Of a stretch of 39,226 nt of DNA, positions 31,225 to 39,148 are shown in pieces. A model generated the notes under the pieces. It saw only the letters and a list, made by a program, of their open reading frames with translations. It did no database searches and had not been told where the DNA came from. The DNA is from JAWLFY01 sp964462125 (GTDB taxonomy: Bacteria; Planctomycetota; Planctomycetia; Pirellulales; Pirellulaceae). The DNA lies in assembly GCA_964462125.1 (NCBI GenBank), contig CAYWXT010000015.1:1-39226 (forward strand). Direction: 5' to 3'. Position numbers and translations under genes: made by a program. Each line of letters starts with the position of its first letter. Within the stretch, counting starts at the first letter, position 1.

Positions 31225-31785
31225 TCAAGCCGCATCGTTGAACAACCCGCCGCCGTGGCCCCGGGCAGGTTTTCCTTGGCCGTAGCTGGTCGCGTCGGGG
31301 GCTCCGGAAAGCAGTTTCAGCAGGTCATGGCCGAAGTTGGCCAGATGGAACTGGCAGACGAAAAGTGCCATCGCCCGTTGGTGGGTCGTTTCGACCTGCT
31401 CGGACACATCGCGGCACCGCTTGGCCAGCCGAGCGTCCTCGATGCGGTGGGTACCCAACAACTTTTGCGTTAACGTCTGCCCAGCACGCGGCGCGTCGCT
31501 GGCCCGCAGCAACGCCTCGCGTTGGGCGACGAACGCCTCCAGCTGTTGCACCGTTGCGGCCAGGGTATCCAACTCAGGCGAGTTCTCCGGCGTGACCATT
31601 GGAGGCGGCGCTGCCGAGTTGGATGCCTGGTCGCTTGGAGCATCCTCGCCGCTTGGAGGATCGCTCTCGCGTGCGGAACGGAGCGGTTGCAGGCGGAGCT
31701 GATCGAGTTGTTCATCGAGCGAGGTGGAAAGCTCCATAAGTCGGTCGACGTAGTCTTCGACGCGGCTGGTCCAAGAGGATTGCAT
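31225..31785 (-). CDS. flgN: FlgN-like flagellar export chaperone
   Basis: A 186-residue mostly helical protein and last gene of the flagellar operon. An N-terminal helix (RVEDYVDRLMELSTSLDEQLDQL) leads to a Pro/Ser/Ala-rich linker (about 35-65). Long helices follow (LDTLAATVQQLEAFVAQREALL and ARLAKRCRDVSEQVETTHQRAMALFVCQFHL), and a tail ends YGQGKPARGHGGGLFNDAA. The helical-hairpin layout and Gly-rich G-G-G-L-x-(N/D)-x-A end fit FlgN-type chaperones of hook-filament junction proteins, whose sequences vary widely. Its ATG (31783-31785) overlaps the flgJ stop by one base (TAATG), so it is translationally coupled. Assignment rests on position and shape more than on strong motifs. Confidence 0.6.
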   Translation of the reverse strand: MQSSWTSRVEDYVDRLMELSTSLDEQLDQLRLQPLRSARESDPPSGEDAPSDQASNSAAPPPMVTPENSPELDTLAATVQQLEAFVAQREALLRASDAPRAGQTLTQKLLGTHRIEDARLAKRCRDVSEQVETTHQRAMALFVCQFHLANFGHDLLKLLSGAPDATSYGQGKPARGHGGGLFNDAA

Positions 31786-32195
31786 TACGACCTCCGTTGA
31801 AGGTGAAAGAGTTCGAACATCGGGTCGGAGATCGTCTGCGCAGTCGAATCGCTAAGATCCTCGACAATGTACTGATCCAGTTGTTTCTGAAAGATCTCTT
31901 CGGTCTGCCCACCATGCAGGTAGGCCGGTTTGCCGACCGTTTCGCGCATCGAAGCGAGCATACTACCGAACAACGTCTGGCCGACGAAATCCTGAAATCG
32001 TTCTCGGAGTTCGGAGTCGCTTTCCGCTGGCGGGGAATCGGTTGCTCCGCCGCGCTCGGTGCCACCCAACTCGAGTGAGTCCCGTTGCACCGCTGGATCC
32101 AGCCGCCCCCCGGCCGCCGATAGGGTCTCGTTCGAGACCGCTGGCGGCTGCGTCGAGGGCGCGGCAGCGGCGTTGAGACGTGCTGAGACATCCAT
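31785..32195 (-). CDS. flgJ: FlgJ-type rod-binding protein (single domain)
   Basis: A 136-residue protein. After a disordered N-terminus (to about 65) comes the rod-binding domain: LRERFQDFVGQTLFGSMLASMRE, GKPAYLHGGQTEEIFQKQLDQY and ISDPMFELFHL. The F-x-x-x-(L/F)-x-x-x-M-L-x-S-M-R and GG-x-x-E-x-x-(F/W)-x-x-x-L-D-x-Y patterns are those of FlgJ N-terminal domains that cap the growing rod. The C-terminal muramidase domain of enterobacterial FlgJ is absent, so a separate enzyme must open the peptidoglycan. The ATG at 32195 is preferred because GAGG lies about nine bases before it. A GTG at 32210 overlaps the flgI stop as GTGA and is an alternative. Confidence 0.85.
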   Translation of the reverse strand: MDVSARLNAAAAPSTQPPAVSNETLSAAGGRLDPAVQRDSLELGGTERGGATDSPPAESDSELRERFQDFVGQTLFGSMLASMRETVGKPAYLHGGQTEEIFQKQLDQYIVEDLSDSTAQTISDPMFELFHLQRRS

Positions 32196-32206
32196 CGAAT
32201 CGATCC

Positions 32207-33322
32207 TCACTGGAAGACGACATCGCCGAACAGGTCACCTTTGGCCTTCAACGTCTTGATGATCGCGATCAGATCTTCCGTCGGGACGTCGAGTGCATTC
32301 AGAGCGTCGGCGAGATTCTTGAGTTTGGCGTTGTCGGACTCTTGGGTGCGATCACTGACGGGAACCAACCCGCCCCCGCCGGCTTCAATCCTCAGGTTCC
32401 GATGGGTGATCAGGACCGGCGCCAACTCGACGTCTTTGCCGATCACCACGATCCCTTCTTTCTCATTGATCACAACGCGATTTGAATACTGCGGCAGGGG
32501 AATCGAGATACTGAGCAACAAGTGAATGAAGCCGACGGGATTGTCGCGATAAGTGGGAGGGACATCGACCTCCACGTGCAGTTGGTCAATGGCCCTGGCC
32601 ATCCGCCCGCCGCCGCGTCCGGCGCTGGTAACAGGCGGGTCGTTGGCGAATCCGGGATAGTCATTGATCTCCATCTCGATCCGCTGGGTGGTATCGAAGT
32701 TGGCAAAGTCACGGTCCAGAATCAACGTGATTTTCCCGTCTTGGTGAAACCCGGCGTTGACCGTTGATTCCATCTTGGCTCCCCCTTGGACCACGGCGGT
32801 GGTCGCGGTTCCGTCGGGGGAAAGCTGCAACGCTCCCTGGGCCATGGCATATACCGTCGGGTTGTCCGCGCGGGGGCCTACCAGTGGAGTCAACATCAGG
32901 TAGCCGCCTTCCAGGCTCTTGGCATTGATGGCACTGACACTGACGTCCAGTGGATCTCCCTGCTGAGCTCCCACGGCCGGGATTTTCGCCGTCACGAACA
33001 CCATGGCGACATTTTTCGCATCGGCCACGTCATCGAGGTTCAACTGCCCGGCCGAGTCGATCGCCATCGGGCCACCGAGCAGCTGCATGAAGCGTGACAA
33101 GGCTCGCGCTGTCGGCGCCACGTCGCTATCCCCCGTCCCTTTCAGGCCGACGACTAGTCCCAGCCCGTGTAGCGTGTTGATCTCCTGACCCTTGAGTCGG
33201 CAGATGTCCCCAAGCTGCATCCCGGCCGCTTGCGAGACCGCAGGAAGACTGAGGACCAGCCCCAGTAGGAGGCAGGGAAAGACGCGATGCGTCGGTTTTC
33301 GTAGCAAACCGAAGGCCGGCAT
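32207..33322 (-). CDS. flgI: Flagellar P-ring protein FlgI
   Basis: A 371-residue protein that forms the peptidoglycan-layer bushing around the flagellar rod. A signal peptide (residues 1-32, FPCLLLGLVLSLPAVSQA) directs it to the periplasm. The start of the mature part, LGDICRLKGQEINTLHGLGLV followed by VGLKGTGDSD, is the FlgI signature. Also typical are NVAMVFVTAKIP, DPLDVSVSAINAKSLEGGYL, LTPLVG, the YAMAQGAL segment and the C-terminal NLADALNALDVPTEDLIAIIKTLKAKGDL. Length is that of the family. It lies 44 bp downstream of flgH and runs into the flgJ start. Confidence 0.96.
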   Translation of the reverse strand: MPAFGLLRKPTHRVFPCLLLGLVLSLPAVSQAAGMQLGDICRLKGQEINTLHGLGLVVGLKGTGDSDVAPTARALSRFMQLLGGPMAIDSAGQLNLDDVADAKNVAMVFVTAKIPAVGAQQGDPLDVSVSAINAKSLEGGYLMLTPLVGPRADNPTVYAMAQGALQLSPDGTATTAVVQGGAKMESTVNAGFHQDGKITLILDRDFANFDTTQRIEMEINDYPGFANDPPVTSAGRGGGRMARAIDQLHVEVDVPPTYRDNPVGFIHLLLSISIPLPQYSNRVVINEKEGIVVIGKDVELAPVLITHRNLRIEAGGGGLVPVSDRTQESDNAKLKNLADALNALDVPTEDLIAIIKTLKAKGDLFGDVVFQ

Positions 33323-33366
33323 GGGAACTCGATCGATTCAAGGTGGGAGTGGTGCGTACGGTTTGG

Positions 33367-34311
33367 TCAAAACGGTTGCAGATTGTCGAGCCAGCGGCTG
33401 AACCATCCGCGACGGTACTTATCACGCAGGTGCCCTTGGTCTTCTTTCCGGATCTGCATATCGATCAGATCGCGGCTGAGGACGACATTGTCGGGCCCGA
33501 TGTCCTCAACCCGGCAGATCCCGGTCAGTGACGTTTCCCACAGGTTGTCGTTGACCCGATACGACTTGCGAGCTTCCAGGACGAGGTTCCCGTTGGGCCG
33601 GACGTCGACGACGGTGGCGGCGATGTTGAACGTCAGCGACTCGCGAGATTCGATCGTCGACTGGCTACGAAAGATATCGTTGCTCTGCGTCCCCACCGAC
33701 GGATCCCCCTCCGGCTGCGCATCGGGGCGGAGACGTCCTTTGGAAAGCGTGATCCAGTCGGTGAGGATGCCGCGAAACAGCGTGTTCTTTCGACTTTCCG
33801 CCTCACCCTCGGCCAGCATGCGTGCGATTTCGTCTACCCGGACCGTGATGATGTCATTTTTGCCGAATGTTCGCATCCTTGGTTCCGGCCGATAGGTCCA
33901 ACTGGTCGACGGTAGCGTGGCTCCGCCCGAAGCCGGACCGCGGGCAGCAGCGCTGCCATAGGGTGACATTCCCTGTGGTGTTCGTGCCGTTGTTGCCGGC
34001 GGTTGTGACATTGCGGCCGGCGGTTGTGACCGGTCTGGGCCGGGCGGAGGGATCGGCGACGCGGCGTTGGGCGACGCGGCATTGGCGGCCCCCGGTGGGC
34101 TGCGGTCTGCCGGTGCGGCCGCGGCGACGGGAACGATGGGACCGGCCGTCGACCGCGGGGCGGGTGCGTACAACAGTGAACTCTGTTGCGCATCGACGGT
34201 GGGACTGAACTGAAGGGCGAGCGCGATGCCAATCCATCCGACAACCTGCGGCGCGGCGGCGATCGTCGTCGGGATTCGTGCGAAAGAGCGCCGTATTCGA
34301 TTGCGGTTCAT
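33367..34311 (-). CDS. flgH: Flagellar L-ring protein FlgH
   Basis: A 314-residue protein that forms the outer-membrane ring of the flagellum. The C-terminal 190 residues carry the FlgH core: GKNDIITVRVDE, a short charged segment, ESRESLTFNIAATVVDVRPNG, LVLEARKSYRVND, then LTGICRVEDIGPDNVVLSRDLIDMQI and a WFSRWLDNLQPF end. The N-terminus has a signal peptide (WIGIALALQFSPTVDAQQ) but no Cys for lipidation, unlike most FlgH, which are lipoproteins. A Pro/Ala/Ser-rich linker of about 100 residues, partly built from short tandem duplications, separates signal and core. Its ATG overlaps the flgA stop as ATGA. Confidence 0.93.
   Translation of the reverse strand: MNRNRIRRSFARIPTTIAAAPQVVGWIGIALALQFSPTVDAQQSSLLYAPAPRSTAGPIVPVAAAAPADRSPPGAANAASPNAASPIPPPGPDRSQPPAAMSQPPATTARTPQGMSPYGSAAARGPASGGATLPSTSWTYRPEPRMRTFGKNDIITVRVDEIARMLAEGEAESRKNTLFRGILTDWITLSKGRLRPDAQPEGDPSVGTQSNDIFRSQSTIESRESLTFNIAATVVDVRPNGNLVLEARKSYRVNDNLWETSLTGICRVEDIGPDNVVLSRDLIDMQIRKEDQGHLRDKYRRGWFSRWLDNLQPF
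34056..34085. repeat. 15-bp duplication in the FlgH linker
   Basis: gcgacgcggcgttgg (34056-34070) is followed at once by gcgacgcggcattgg (34071-34085). They differ at one base and encode a repeated Ala/Asn/Ser/Pro block in the FlgH linker. A second duplicated word, gccggcggttgtgac, occurs at 33995 and 34016 in the same linker (period 21 bp). Confidence 0.75.
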
Positions 34312-35522
34312 TGGGACGCTCCGGGCGCTCGTGAGATAACTTCCACCAAGCCCGGTTCGACCACCCGGGCGACCACCTTTCGTTTCGGGTCGAGGGTTTC
34401 GACCTGGACCAGGTCCATTGCTCCGCCCTCGCCGAGCGATTTCGCGTTCGCTGTGACCGTGATCGCTCCACCGATGACGCGAACCTCGACCAGATCCCCC
34501 CGCTTGATCAACACGGGACGACGGACGTCGCCACGTCGAATCGGTTGACCGGCGCGCAACGGGCTGTAGACCTCTTGGCCAACCAGCGCCTCTGGGTCTG
34601 TCGCAAAGGCGTCACGCCATTGGCCCGTCGGGACGGGAATGGTGGTCAGGTCGTCGTCGGTGATCCGATGCCCACGACGAAGCGATGAACGACTGGTAAC
34701 CGCCTGCGGTAGCGCATCGAGACGGATCTGGATCTCCGAGTCGACCGAACCGTCGGCCGTTTTCCCCGTGACCATGACGCGACACAGACCCTCGGAGACC
34801 GAGTCGACGAAGCGAACGTCCCGGAGCCGGCGGGCATCGGCGAGTTCGGCTAGCTCGGGCTGATGCGGAGGGACAGTGAATTCGTAACGGTCAGCGACGC
34901 CGTGGTCACCCTTGGCGATCGCGGTTTCGATCCAATAGACGAGACGTTTTTGGGTGACCGAATCGAGATCGTGTTCATGCTTGGATGGGCCCTGCTTGGA
35001 TGGGCCGTGCGCGGCCGCCTGAGTGACCCGGTCACCACCGGCAATGGGGACCGCTGCTGTGGCGGGGGCAGCGTTCGTTTGCGGCTTGGCGGCGGCGACT
35101 CGGGCCGTGTCCGGCACGTAGGCGACTTCAATCGATTTCGGACCCTGGATTTCAATCAGAACGGCGGTCGCTTCTGCGGCTCGGATCGCTTCGGCCAACC
35201 GCTCCCGGCGAATGATCATCGGCGTTCCGTTGGCGGGGACCAAACCGATCGGGGAGCGACTGAGGCGCCCCCAAGCAGCGAGGTCGGGATCACGCGGTCG
35301 TACCACGTCGCGGAGGTAGACAATGGAAGAATCGACCGACACCGGCGACTGGGCCTGGAACGTCCATCGTGTTCGGGCACGGTTGGCCGTGGAGGGTTGG
35401 GCCGGCGGGGAGGGTTGGGTCACCGGCGCGACCGGCCCCGGCAACGCGGACTGCGCGTGAAGCCCGGCAAGCTCGGTGCCCAACAGCGGCACGAGCAGGA
35501 CCCAGGGGACGATCATTCGCAT
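34308..35522 (-). CDS. flgA: FlgA, P-ring assembly chaperone with SAF domain
   Basis: A 404-residue protein from ATG 35520-35522; a TTG at 35534 is also possible. A signal peptide (MIVPWVLLVPLLGTELAGLHA) is followed by a large N-terminal extension: a segment with VYLRDVVRPRDPDLAAWGRLSRSPIG, RRERLAEAIRAA and a linker with a duplicated QGPSK block. The C-terminal 130 residues form the SAF/FlgA domain: RRGHRITDDDLTTIPVP, DPEALVGQEVYSPLRAGQPIRRGDV, IKRGDLVEVRVIGGAITVTANAKSL. FlgA is needed to assemble FlgI in the periplasm. It is much longer than enterobacterial FlgA (about 220). It overlaps flgH by four bases. Confidence 0.9.
   Translation of the reverse strand: MRMIVPWVLLVPLLGTELAGLHAQSALPGPVAPVTQPSPPAQPSTANRARTRWTFQAQSPVSVDSSIVYLRDVVRPRDPDLAAWGRLSRSPIGLVPANGTPMIIRRERLAEAIRAAEATAVLIEIQGPKSIEVAYVPDTARVAAAKPQTNAAPATAAVPIAGGDRVTQAAAHGPSKQGPSKHEHDLDSVTQKRLVYWIETAIAKGDHGVADRYEFTVPPHQPELAELADARRLRDVRFVDSVSEGLCRVMVTGKTADGSVDSEIQIRLDALPQAVTSRSSLRRGHRITDDDLTTIPVPTGQWRDAFATDPEALVGQEVYSPLRAGQPIRRGDVRRPVLIKRGDLVEVRVIGGAITVTANAKSLGEGGAMDLVQVETLDPKRKVVARVVEPGLVEVISRAPGASQ
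34981..35010. repeat. 15-bp duplication in flgA
   Basis: ttggatgggccctgc (34981-34995) and ttggatgggccgtgc (34996-35010) are adjacent copies that differ at one base. They are in frame and encode the doubled GPSKQ/GPSKH block in a FlgA linker. Confidence 0.8.
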
Positions 35523-35554
35523 CCGTGCAACCAACGTTGGTGTGATCCTTTGTG

Positions 35555-35579
35555 CCCTCCTCCGCGGCGCGGAGGAGGG
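35555..35579. promoter_or_regulatory. Perfect 11-bp hairpin between flgG and flgA
   Basis: ccctcctccgc (35555-35565), loop ggc, and gcggaggaggg (35569-35579) form a perfect stem in the 95-bp gap between the flgG stop and the flgA start. There is no U run, so a simple terminator is unlikely. The strand that would be transcribed carries GGAGGAGGG. It could slow readthrough, protect the upstream message, or be a copy of a dispersed repeat. Confidence 0.55.
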
Positions 35580-35617
35580 TGGGGAACGGTCAATTTCCGT
35601 TTTCAGTTCGACCTGGG

Positions 35618-36424
35618 CTAGAAGCGTCTCAGGTTGGAAATGTTCTGCATGATCTGGTCGCCCGCTTGGACCGCCTGGCTATTCAGTTCGAATGCCCGCT
35701 GGGTGGTGATCAGGTCGATCAATTCTTGCACCGGTTCGACGTTGGACGCCTCCAGGTTTCCTTGTCGCAAGATCCCCAATCCGTCGGTGCCTGGGTCTCC
35801 CGGCAGTTCTTGCCCCGAGGCGTCGGTCGGCAGATACATGTTCTCACCGAGCTTGAGCAGACCATCGGGGTTGATGAACTGGGCCATTTGGATTGTGCCG
35901 ATGTTGTTCAGTTCCGTCTCGCCGGGCGTTCGCACCATGACCTCCCCGTTGTCGCTGATTTGGATCGCGGTGGCGTCTTCGGGGATTGTGATCGGTGGAT
36001 CGATCAGCCGTCCGGTCTGGGCTGACCCAATCACTAACTGCCCGTCGGCATTGACATCCAGATTCCCGGCCCGGGTGTACATGACGTCGGTCGAGGTGGG
36101 GTCGATGACCCGGAGGAAGCCGGGGCCTTGGATCGCAATATCGAGGTCACGACCGGTTTGCTGCAGCGTTCCTTGGCGGTGATCGGTTTGGGTGCTGGTG
36201 ACCCGCACGCCGAGTCCGACTTGGGTGCCGACGGCGGTGGGCGTTTGGGTCGCGTCGAGAGTGCCCGGGTAAACTTCGGTGCGGTACAGCAGGTCTTCGA
36301 AGTTGGCGCGGTCCTTTTTGAAACCTGTCGTATTGATGTTCGACAAGTTATTGGCGATCACATCGAGCTTGGTCTCCATCGCCCCCATGCCGGTGGCGGC
36401 GGTGTACAGCGTTTGTACACTCAT
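35618..36424 (-). CDS. flgG: Flagellar distal rod protein FlgG
   Basis: A 268-residue rod protein of standard length. The N-terminus LYTAATGMGAMETKLDVIANNLSNINTTGFKKDR is the flagellar rod/hook signature (read here in two parts, to LDVIANN and from LSNINTTGFK). The middle has LDIAIQGPGFLRV and YTRAGNLDVNADGQLV. The C-terminus LRQGNLEASNVEPVQELIDLI followed by TTQRAFELNSQAVQAGDQ is the FlgG-type helix that packs in the rod core. It is exported by the flagellar type III system, so it has no signal peptide. It follows flgF after 37 bp. Confidence 0.97.
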   Translation of the reverse strand: MSVQTLYTAATGMGAMETKLDVIANNLSNINTTGFKKDRANFEDLLYRTEVYPGTLDATQTPTAVGTQVGLGVRVTSTQTDHRQGTLQQTGRDLDIAIQGPGFLRVIDPTSTDVMYTRAGNLDVNADGQLVIGSAQTGRLIDPPITIPEDATAIQISDNGEVMVRTPGETELNNIGTIQMAQFINPDGLLKLGENMYLPTDASGQELPGDPGTDGLGILRQGNLEASNVEPVQELIDLITTQRAFELNSQAVQAGDQIMQNISNLRRF

Positions 36425-36461
36425 AGCGTTGTTCCTTCAGGCATTCGAGGGTGGGTGACGG

Positions 36462-37214
36462 TCACTGCTGCAGAACTCGCCCGATCAATGATCCCAGCAC
36501 GGTGTCTTGGTTCTTGATCATCTGCACGTTGGCTTCATAAGCGCGGGAGGTTTCGATCAGTTCCATCATCGCGGTGGTGGGGCTGACGGCGGAGCGTTCC
36601 AGTGAACCTGCTACTACTTTTCTGTCGACCGGCGGGACAAGGTCAAAGTCGGCCAACGGCTTGAAGAGGTTGTCACCGACTTGCGACAGATCGCCGAGTT
36701 GTTTGGGGCGGGCAAGCATGATTTCCCATTCGAATCCGTCCTGCCGCACGCGGCCTTGAGGGTCGATCTGGTAGGGAAGCTCCGGTTCGATCTCGATCGG
36801 TTCGCCGTTGGACGCCAATACCTGGTCGCCGGACTGGTTGACCATCCGCCCCTGGGCGTCGAATAAAAACTCTCCTGCCCGAGTCATGAACGACTCCTCC
36901 CCCCGCTGGACCACAAAGAACGAATCGGGGTCATGGATCGCGAAGTCGGTCTCCCGTTTCGTAGCCTCGATCGGGCCGACGCCAAATTGGGTCGCCGCCC
37001 GGTGAATCGTGGCTCCACCCCCCAGATCGTCGGCCCCGCCCAGTCCAGGCGGCACGTTCCCCGCCTCGATCAACTCGGCAAAGCGGGACTGGACGATCGA
37101 TTCTTGAGGCTTGTAGCCCGGTGTGTCGACGTTTGCGAGGTTATGGCTCAGGACTTGAAGCCGGTGATTCTGGGCGTGGGCCCCAGAGGCAGAGAGATAG
37201 ACGCCGTATGGCAT
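36462..37214 (-). CDS. flgF: Flagellar proximal rod protein FlgF
   Basis: A 250-residue rod protein from ATG 37212-37214; the frame extends further upstream, but the conserved start MPYGVYLSASGAHAQ lies here. LQVLSHNLANVDTPGYK is the rod signature, followed by FAIHDPDSFFVVQRG and MTRAGEFLFDAQGRMVNQSG, and the C-terminal helix SLERSAVSPTTAMMELIETSR followed by AYEANVQMIKNQD. It is distinguished from FlgG by its position before flgG and by the weaker middle region. It is the first gene of the operon flgFGAHIJN. The 235-bp gap to the divergent HTH-EIIA gene should carry the operon promoter; no sigma-28 or sigma-54 box is visible on this strand. Confidence 0.88.
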   Translation of the reverse strand: MPYGVYLSASGAHAQNHRLQVLSHNLANVDTPGYKPQESIVQSRFAELIEAGNVPPGLGGADDLGGGATIHRAATQFGVGPIEATKRETDFAIHDPDSFFVVQRGEESFMTRAGEFLFDAQGRMVNQSGDQVLASNGEPIEIEPELPYQIDPQGRVRQDGFEWEIMLARPKQLGDLSQVGDNLFKPLADFDLVPPVDRKVVAGSLERSAVSPTTAMMELIETSRAYEANVQMIKNQDTVLGSLIGRVLQQ

Positions 37215-37392
37215 GGCAGATCCGTGATGAACCGTGCATCGATCACTTTCCCCCCTTGCGATGTGCACGATTACCGATTGGCGGCCCACGGGCACAAGAG
37301 CAGTGACCGAATGGTGGAACGTTCCGTCACACGAAACTCACCATGAGTTCCAACCAACCCCGATGTCTCTGCGACTTCTGCTAGGGGGCAGG

Positions 37393-37408
37393 TTGGTGCT
37401 ATGCTTGC
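37393..37408 (+). promoter_or_regulatory. Candidate sigma-54 promoter
   Basis: TTGG (37393-37396) and TTGC (37405-37408) are placed so that the GG and GC doublets are exactly ten bases apart, the -24/-12 hallmark of sigma-54 promoters (TTGG-N8-TTGC). Transcription would start near 37420, about 30 bases before the ATG of the HTH-EIIA gene. The CACG part after TTGG is not conserved. Sequence evidence only. Confidence 0.35.
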
Positions 37409-37449
37409 CGCTTCATGTTTCGCTTCAATCCGAGAGCCAATACCGAGCG

Positions 37450-38163
37450 ATGGACGATCTCGACCTGCCCCGCCTCGCGGAATACCTGCATCTGACCCCG
37501 GACCAAGTCAACAAGATGGCAGTTCGGGGCAAGATTCCAGGCCGCCGGGTCGCCGGTGAATGGCGATTCAGCGAAGCGGAGATCCATCATTGGCTCGAAG
37601 ATCGGATCGGTGTGAGCGATATCGAGGGGCTGAACGATGTTGAGCGGGTGATTGAACGCTCTTCGACGGTTGAAGTGACGCCCCGTGCGTTGTCCGAATT
37701 GTGCGTTCCCGAGACGATCGCGGTCCCGCTCAACGCCCGCACCCGCGGCTCGGTCATCCGTTCGATGTGCGATCTGGCGACAAATAACGGCATGCTGTGG
37801 GACGCACCGGCGATGGCCGAAGCGGTTCAGGCTCGCGAACAACTGCACCCCACGGCGTTGGAAAGCGGCGTGGCGCTGTTGCACCCCCGACGGCCCCAAA
37901 CGTCGATACTGGCCGACTCTGTCATTTCGCTAGGGGTCTGCCGGGCCCCCATCCCGTTCTCCGACGCCGGCCAGCTGACCGATATCTTCTTTCTAATCTG
38001 CTCTTACGACGATGCGTCCCACCTGCGTATTCTCGCCAAACTAAGCCGGCTGATCACCGACGCGGGATTGCTGGAGAGCCTGCGGGCGAGTGGTTCAGCG
38101 AAGGAGGCATGGGAACACCTGCAGGAAGCGGAGCAGCAGATCGATGGTCAAGGACATTACTAA
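37450..38163 (+). CDS. HTH-EIIA(Ntr) fusion protein (PtsN-like)
   Basis: A 237-residue protein from ATG 37450. Residues 4-53 are a MerR/excisionase-type helix-turn-helix (LPRLAEYLHLTPDQVNKMAVR, GKIPGRRVAGEWRFSEAEIHHWL). Residues 80-230 are a type-2 EIIA (PtsN) domain: RALSELCVPETIAVPL, SVIRSMCDLATNNG, VQAREQLHPTALESGVALLHP with the phosphate-accepting His145, then DIFFLICSYDDASHLRILAKLSRLI. EIIA(Ntr) proteins carry phosphate from the nitrogen PTS and regulate potassium or nitrogen functions. Here the DNA-binding part suggests a direct transcription regulator. The usual G after the active His (HGK) is Pro-Arg. It is divergent from the flagellar operon and overlaps the next gene by 20 bp. Confidence 0.82.
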   Translation: MDDLDLPRLAEYLHLTPDQVNKMAVRGKIPGRRVAGEWRFSEAEIHHWLEDRIGVSDIEGLNDVERVIERSSTVEVTPRALSELCVPETIAVPLNARTRGSVIRSMCDLATNNGMLWDAPAMAEAVQAREQLHPTALESGVALLHPRRPQTSILADSVISLGVCRAPIPFSDAGQLTDIFFLICSYDDASHLRILAKLSRLITDAGLLESLRASGSAKEAWEHLQEAEQQIDGQGHY

Positions 38164-39010
38164 CGCAGCCTCATCCCGACCGGTCCCTGCTGTCCCAGGG
38201 ACCTTGTTATGGGTCGGCGATCGTACTCTTGACGAGCTCTTTGAGACGTACCGGTTTTGCGAAACGCGGGTTGCCCAGCTGGCGCTGCGGCGCGACCTCT
38301 CCGATGCCGTTCGCCGCCCGGCCGCGGCGGTCCGGCGGATTTTGGTCACCCGCACCACCCGGGAGCCGTTGGACGGCTCGCTCCTTCGCGAATTAACGCA
38401 GACCTATCCGGCCGCATCTGTCCTGCAGTTACTCGGCCCGCTGTGTGGTGGCGAGGTGACCGGTCGAGATCGGACGAGCGACTGTCATCGAATCCACTGG
38501 CACCAAGCCAATCAGTTCGTACCACAGTGGCTGGCTGCCTGCGGAGGGGGGGCCGCCGAGAGCGCCGAGCCGCTGGCCGGTTCCGTGGCGGTGGTTGCTG
38601 CGACCGCGACGATCGCGGAGCCGTTGATGGACTTGGCCGCCTCGGCCGGAGTCGTCGCCGTATGGTGTCGACACCCTGACTCGTTTCGTCTGCGGAATGT
38701 TGATTCCGTTTGGTGGGATGACTCGGTCACCGGCACCATGGACCGGGACGCATGGCATCAACGCATGATGTCCTTGGGGACGCGGGGAGCGAAACGTCCT
38801 GGCCGTCATGCGTGGCTGGTCAATGCACCCAATATCGAGCACTGCCGCACCGCCTATGCGGCGGGCGTGGAGCGAATCCTGACGAAACCCGCTTGCATCG
38901 AGCCGCTGCTGGAGATGCTGAACGTTGCGGTGTCGGAGAGGACTGATGAATCGGGTGGGGAAAAGCCCGCTGCCACCGGTGAAAACGAAGCCCACGTGCA
39001 AGCGGCGTGA
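38144..39010 (+). CDS. Receiver-like hypothetical protein
   Basis: A 288-residue protein from ATG 38144, inside the last codons of the HTH-EIIA gene, so translation is likely coupled. I do not recognise a named family. The N-terminus GTLLWVGDRTLDELFETYRFC and RRILVTRTTREPLDGSLLREL look like an alpha/beta domain. The middle (SVAVVAATATIAEPLMDLAASAGVVAVWCRHP) and the end (GRHAWLVNAPNIEHCRTAYAAG followed by VERILTKPACIEPLLEMLN) resemble response-regulator folds; L-x-K-P is where the conserved Lys-Pro of a receiver would be. The acidic phosphorylation site of a true receiver is not clear. A pseudo-receiver working with the EIIA regulator is a reasonable guess. Confidence 0.65.
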   Translation: MVKDITNAASSRPVPAVPGTLLWVGDRTLDELFETYRFCETRVAQLALRRDLSDAVRRPAAAVRRILVTRTTREPLDGSLLRELTQTYPAASVLQLLGPLCGGEVTGRDRTSDCHRIHWHQANQFVPQWLAACGGGAAESAEPLAGSVAVVAATATIAEPLMDLAASAGVVAVWCRHPDSFRLRNVDSVWWDDSVTGTMDRDAWHQRMMSLGTRGAKRPGRHAWLVNAPNIEHCRTAYAAGVERILTKPACIEPLLEMLNVAVSERTDESGGEKPAATGENEAHVQAA

Positions 39011-39103
39011 TCGATTCGCCTTTTACCGACGACCCCAACGGCCGTTGGGCACATGAACGCGCCTCGCAAGCGAAGACGTATCGAGGGGAGCGTTCTCCAC
39101 GTT

Positions 39104-39148
39104 TTCCGACAGTACCCATTCCGACAGTACCCATTCAGACAATACCTA
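39104..39148. repeat. 15-bp x 3 tandem repeat
   Basis: ttccgacagtaccca occurs at 39104 and 39119 without change, and a third, diverged unit ttcagacaataccta runs to 39148. The third unit contains the stop codon of the minus-strand gene at the right edge. Confidence 0.9.
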
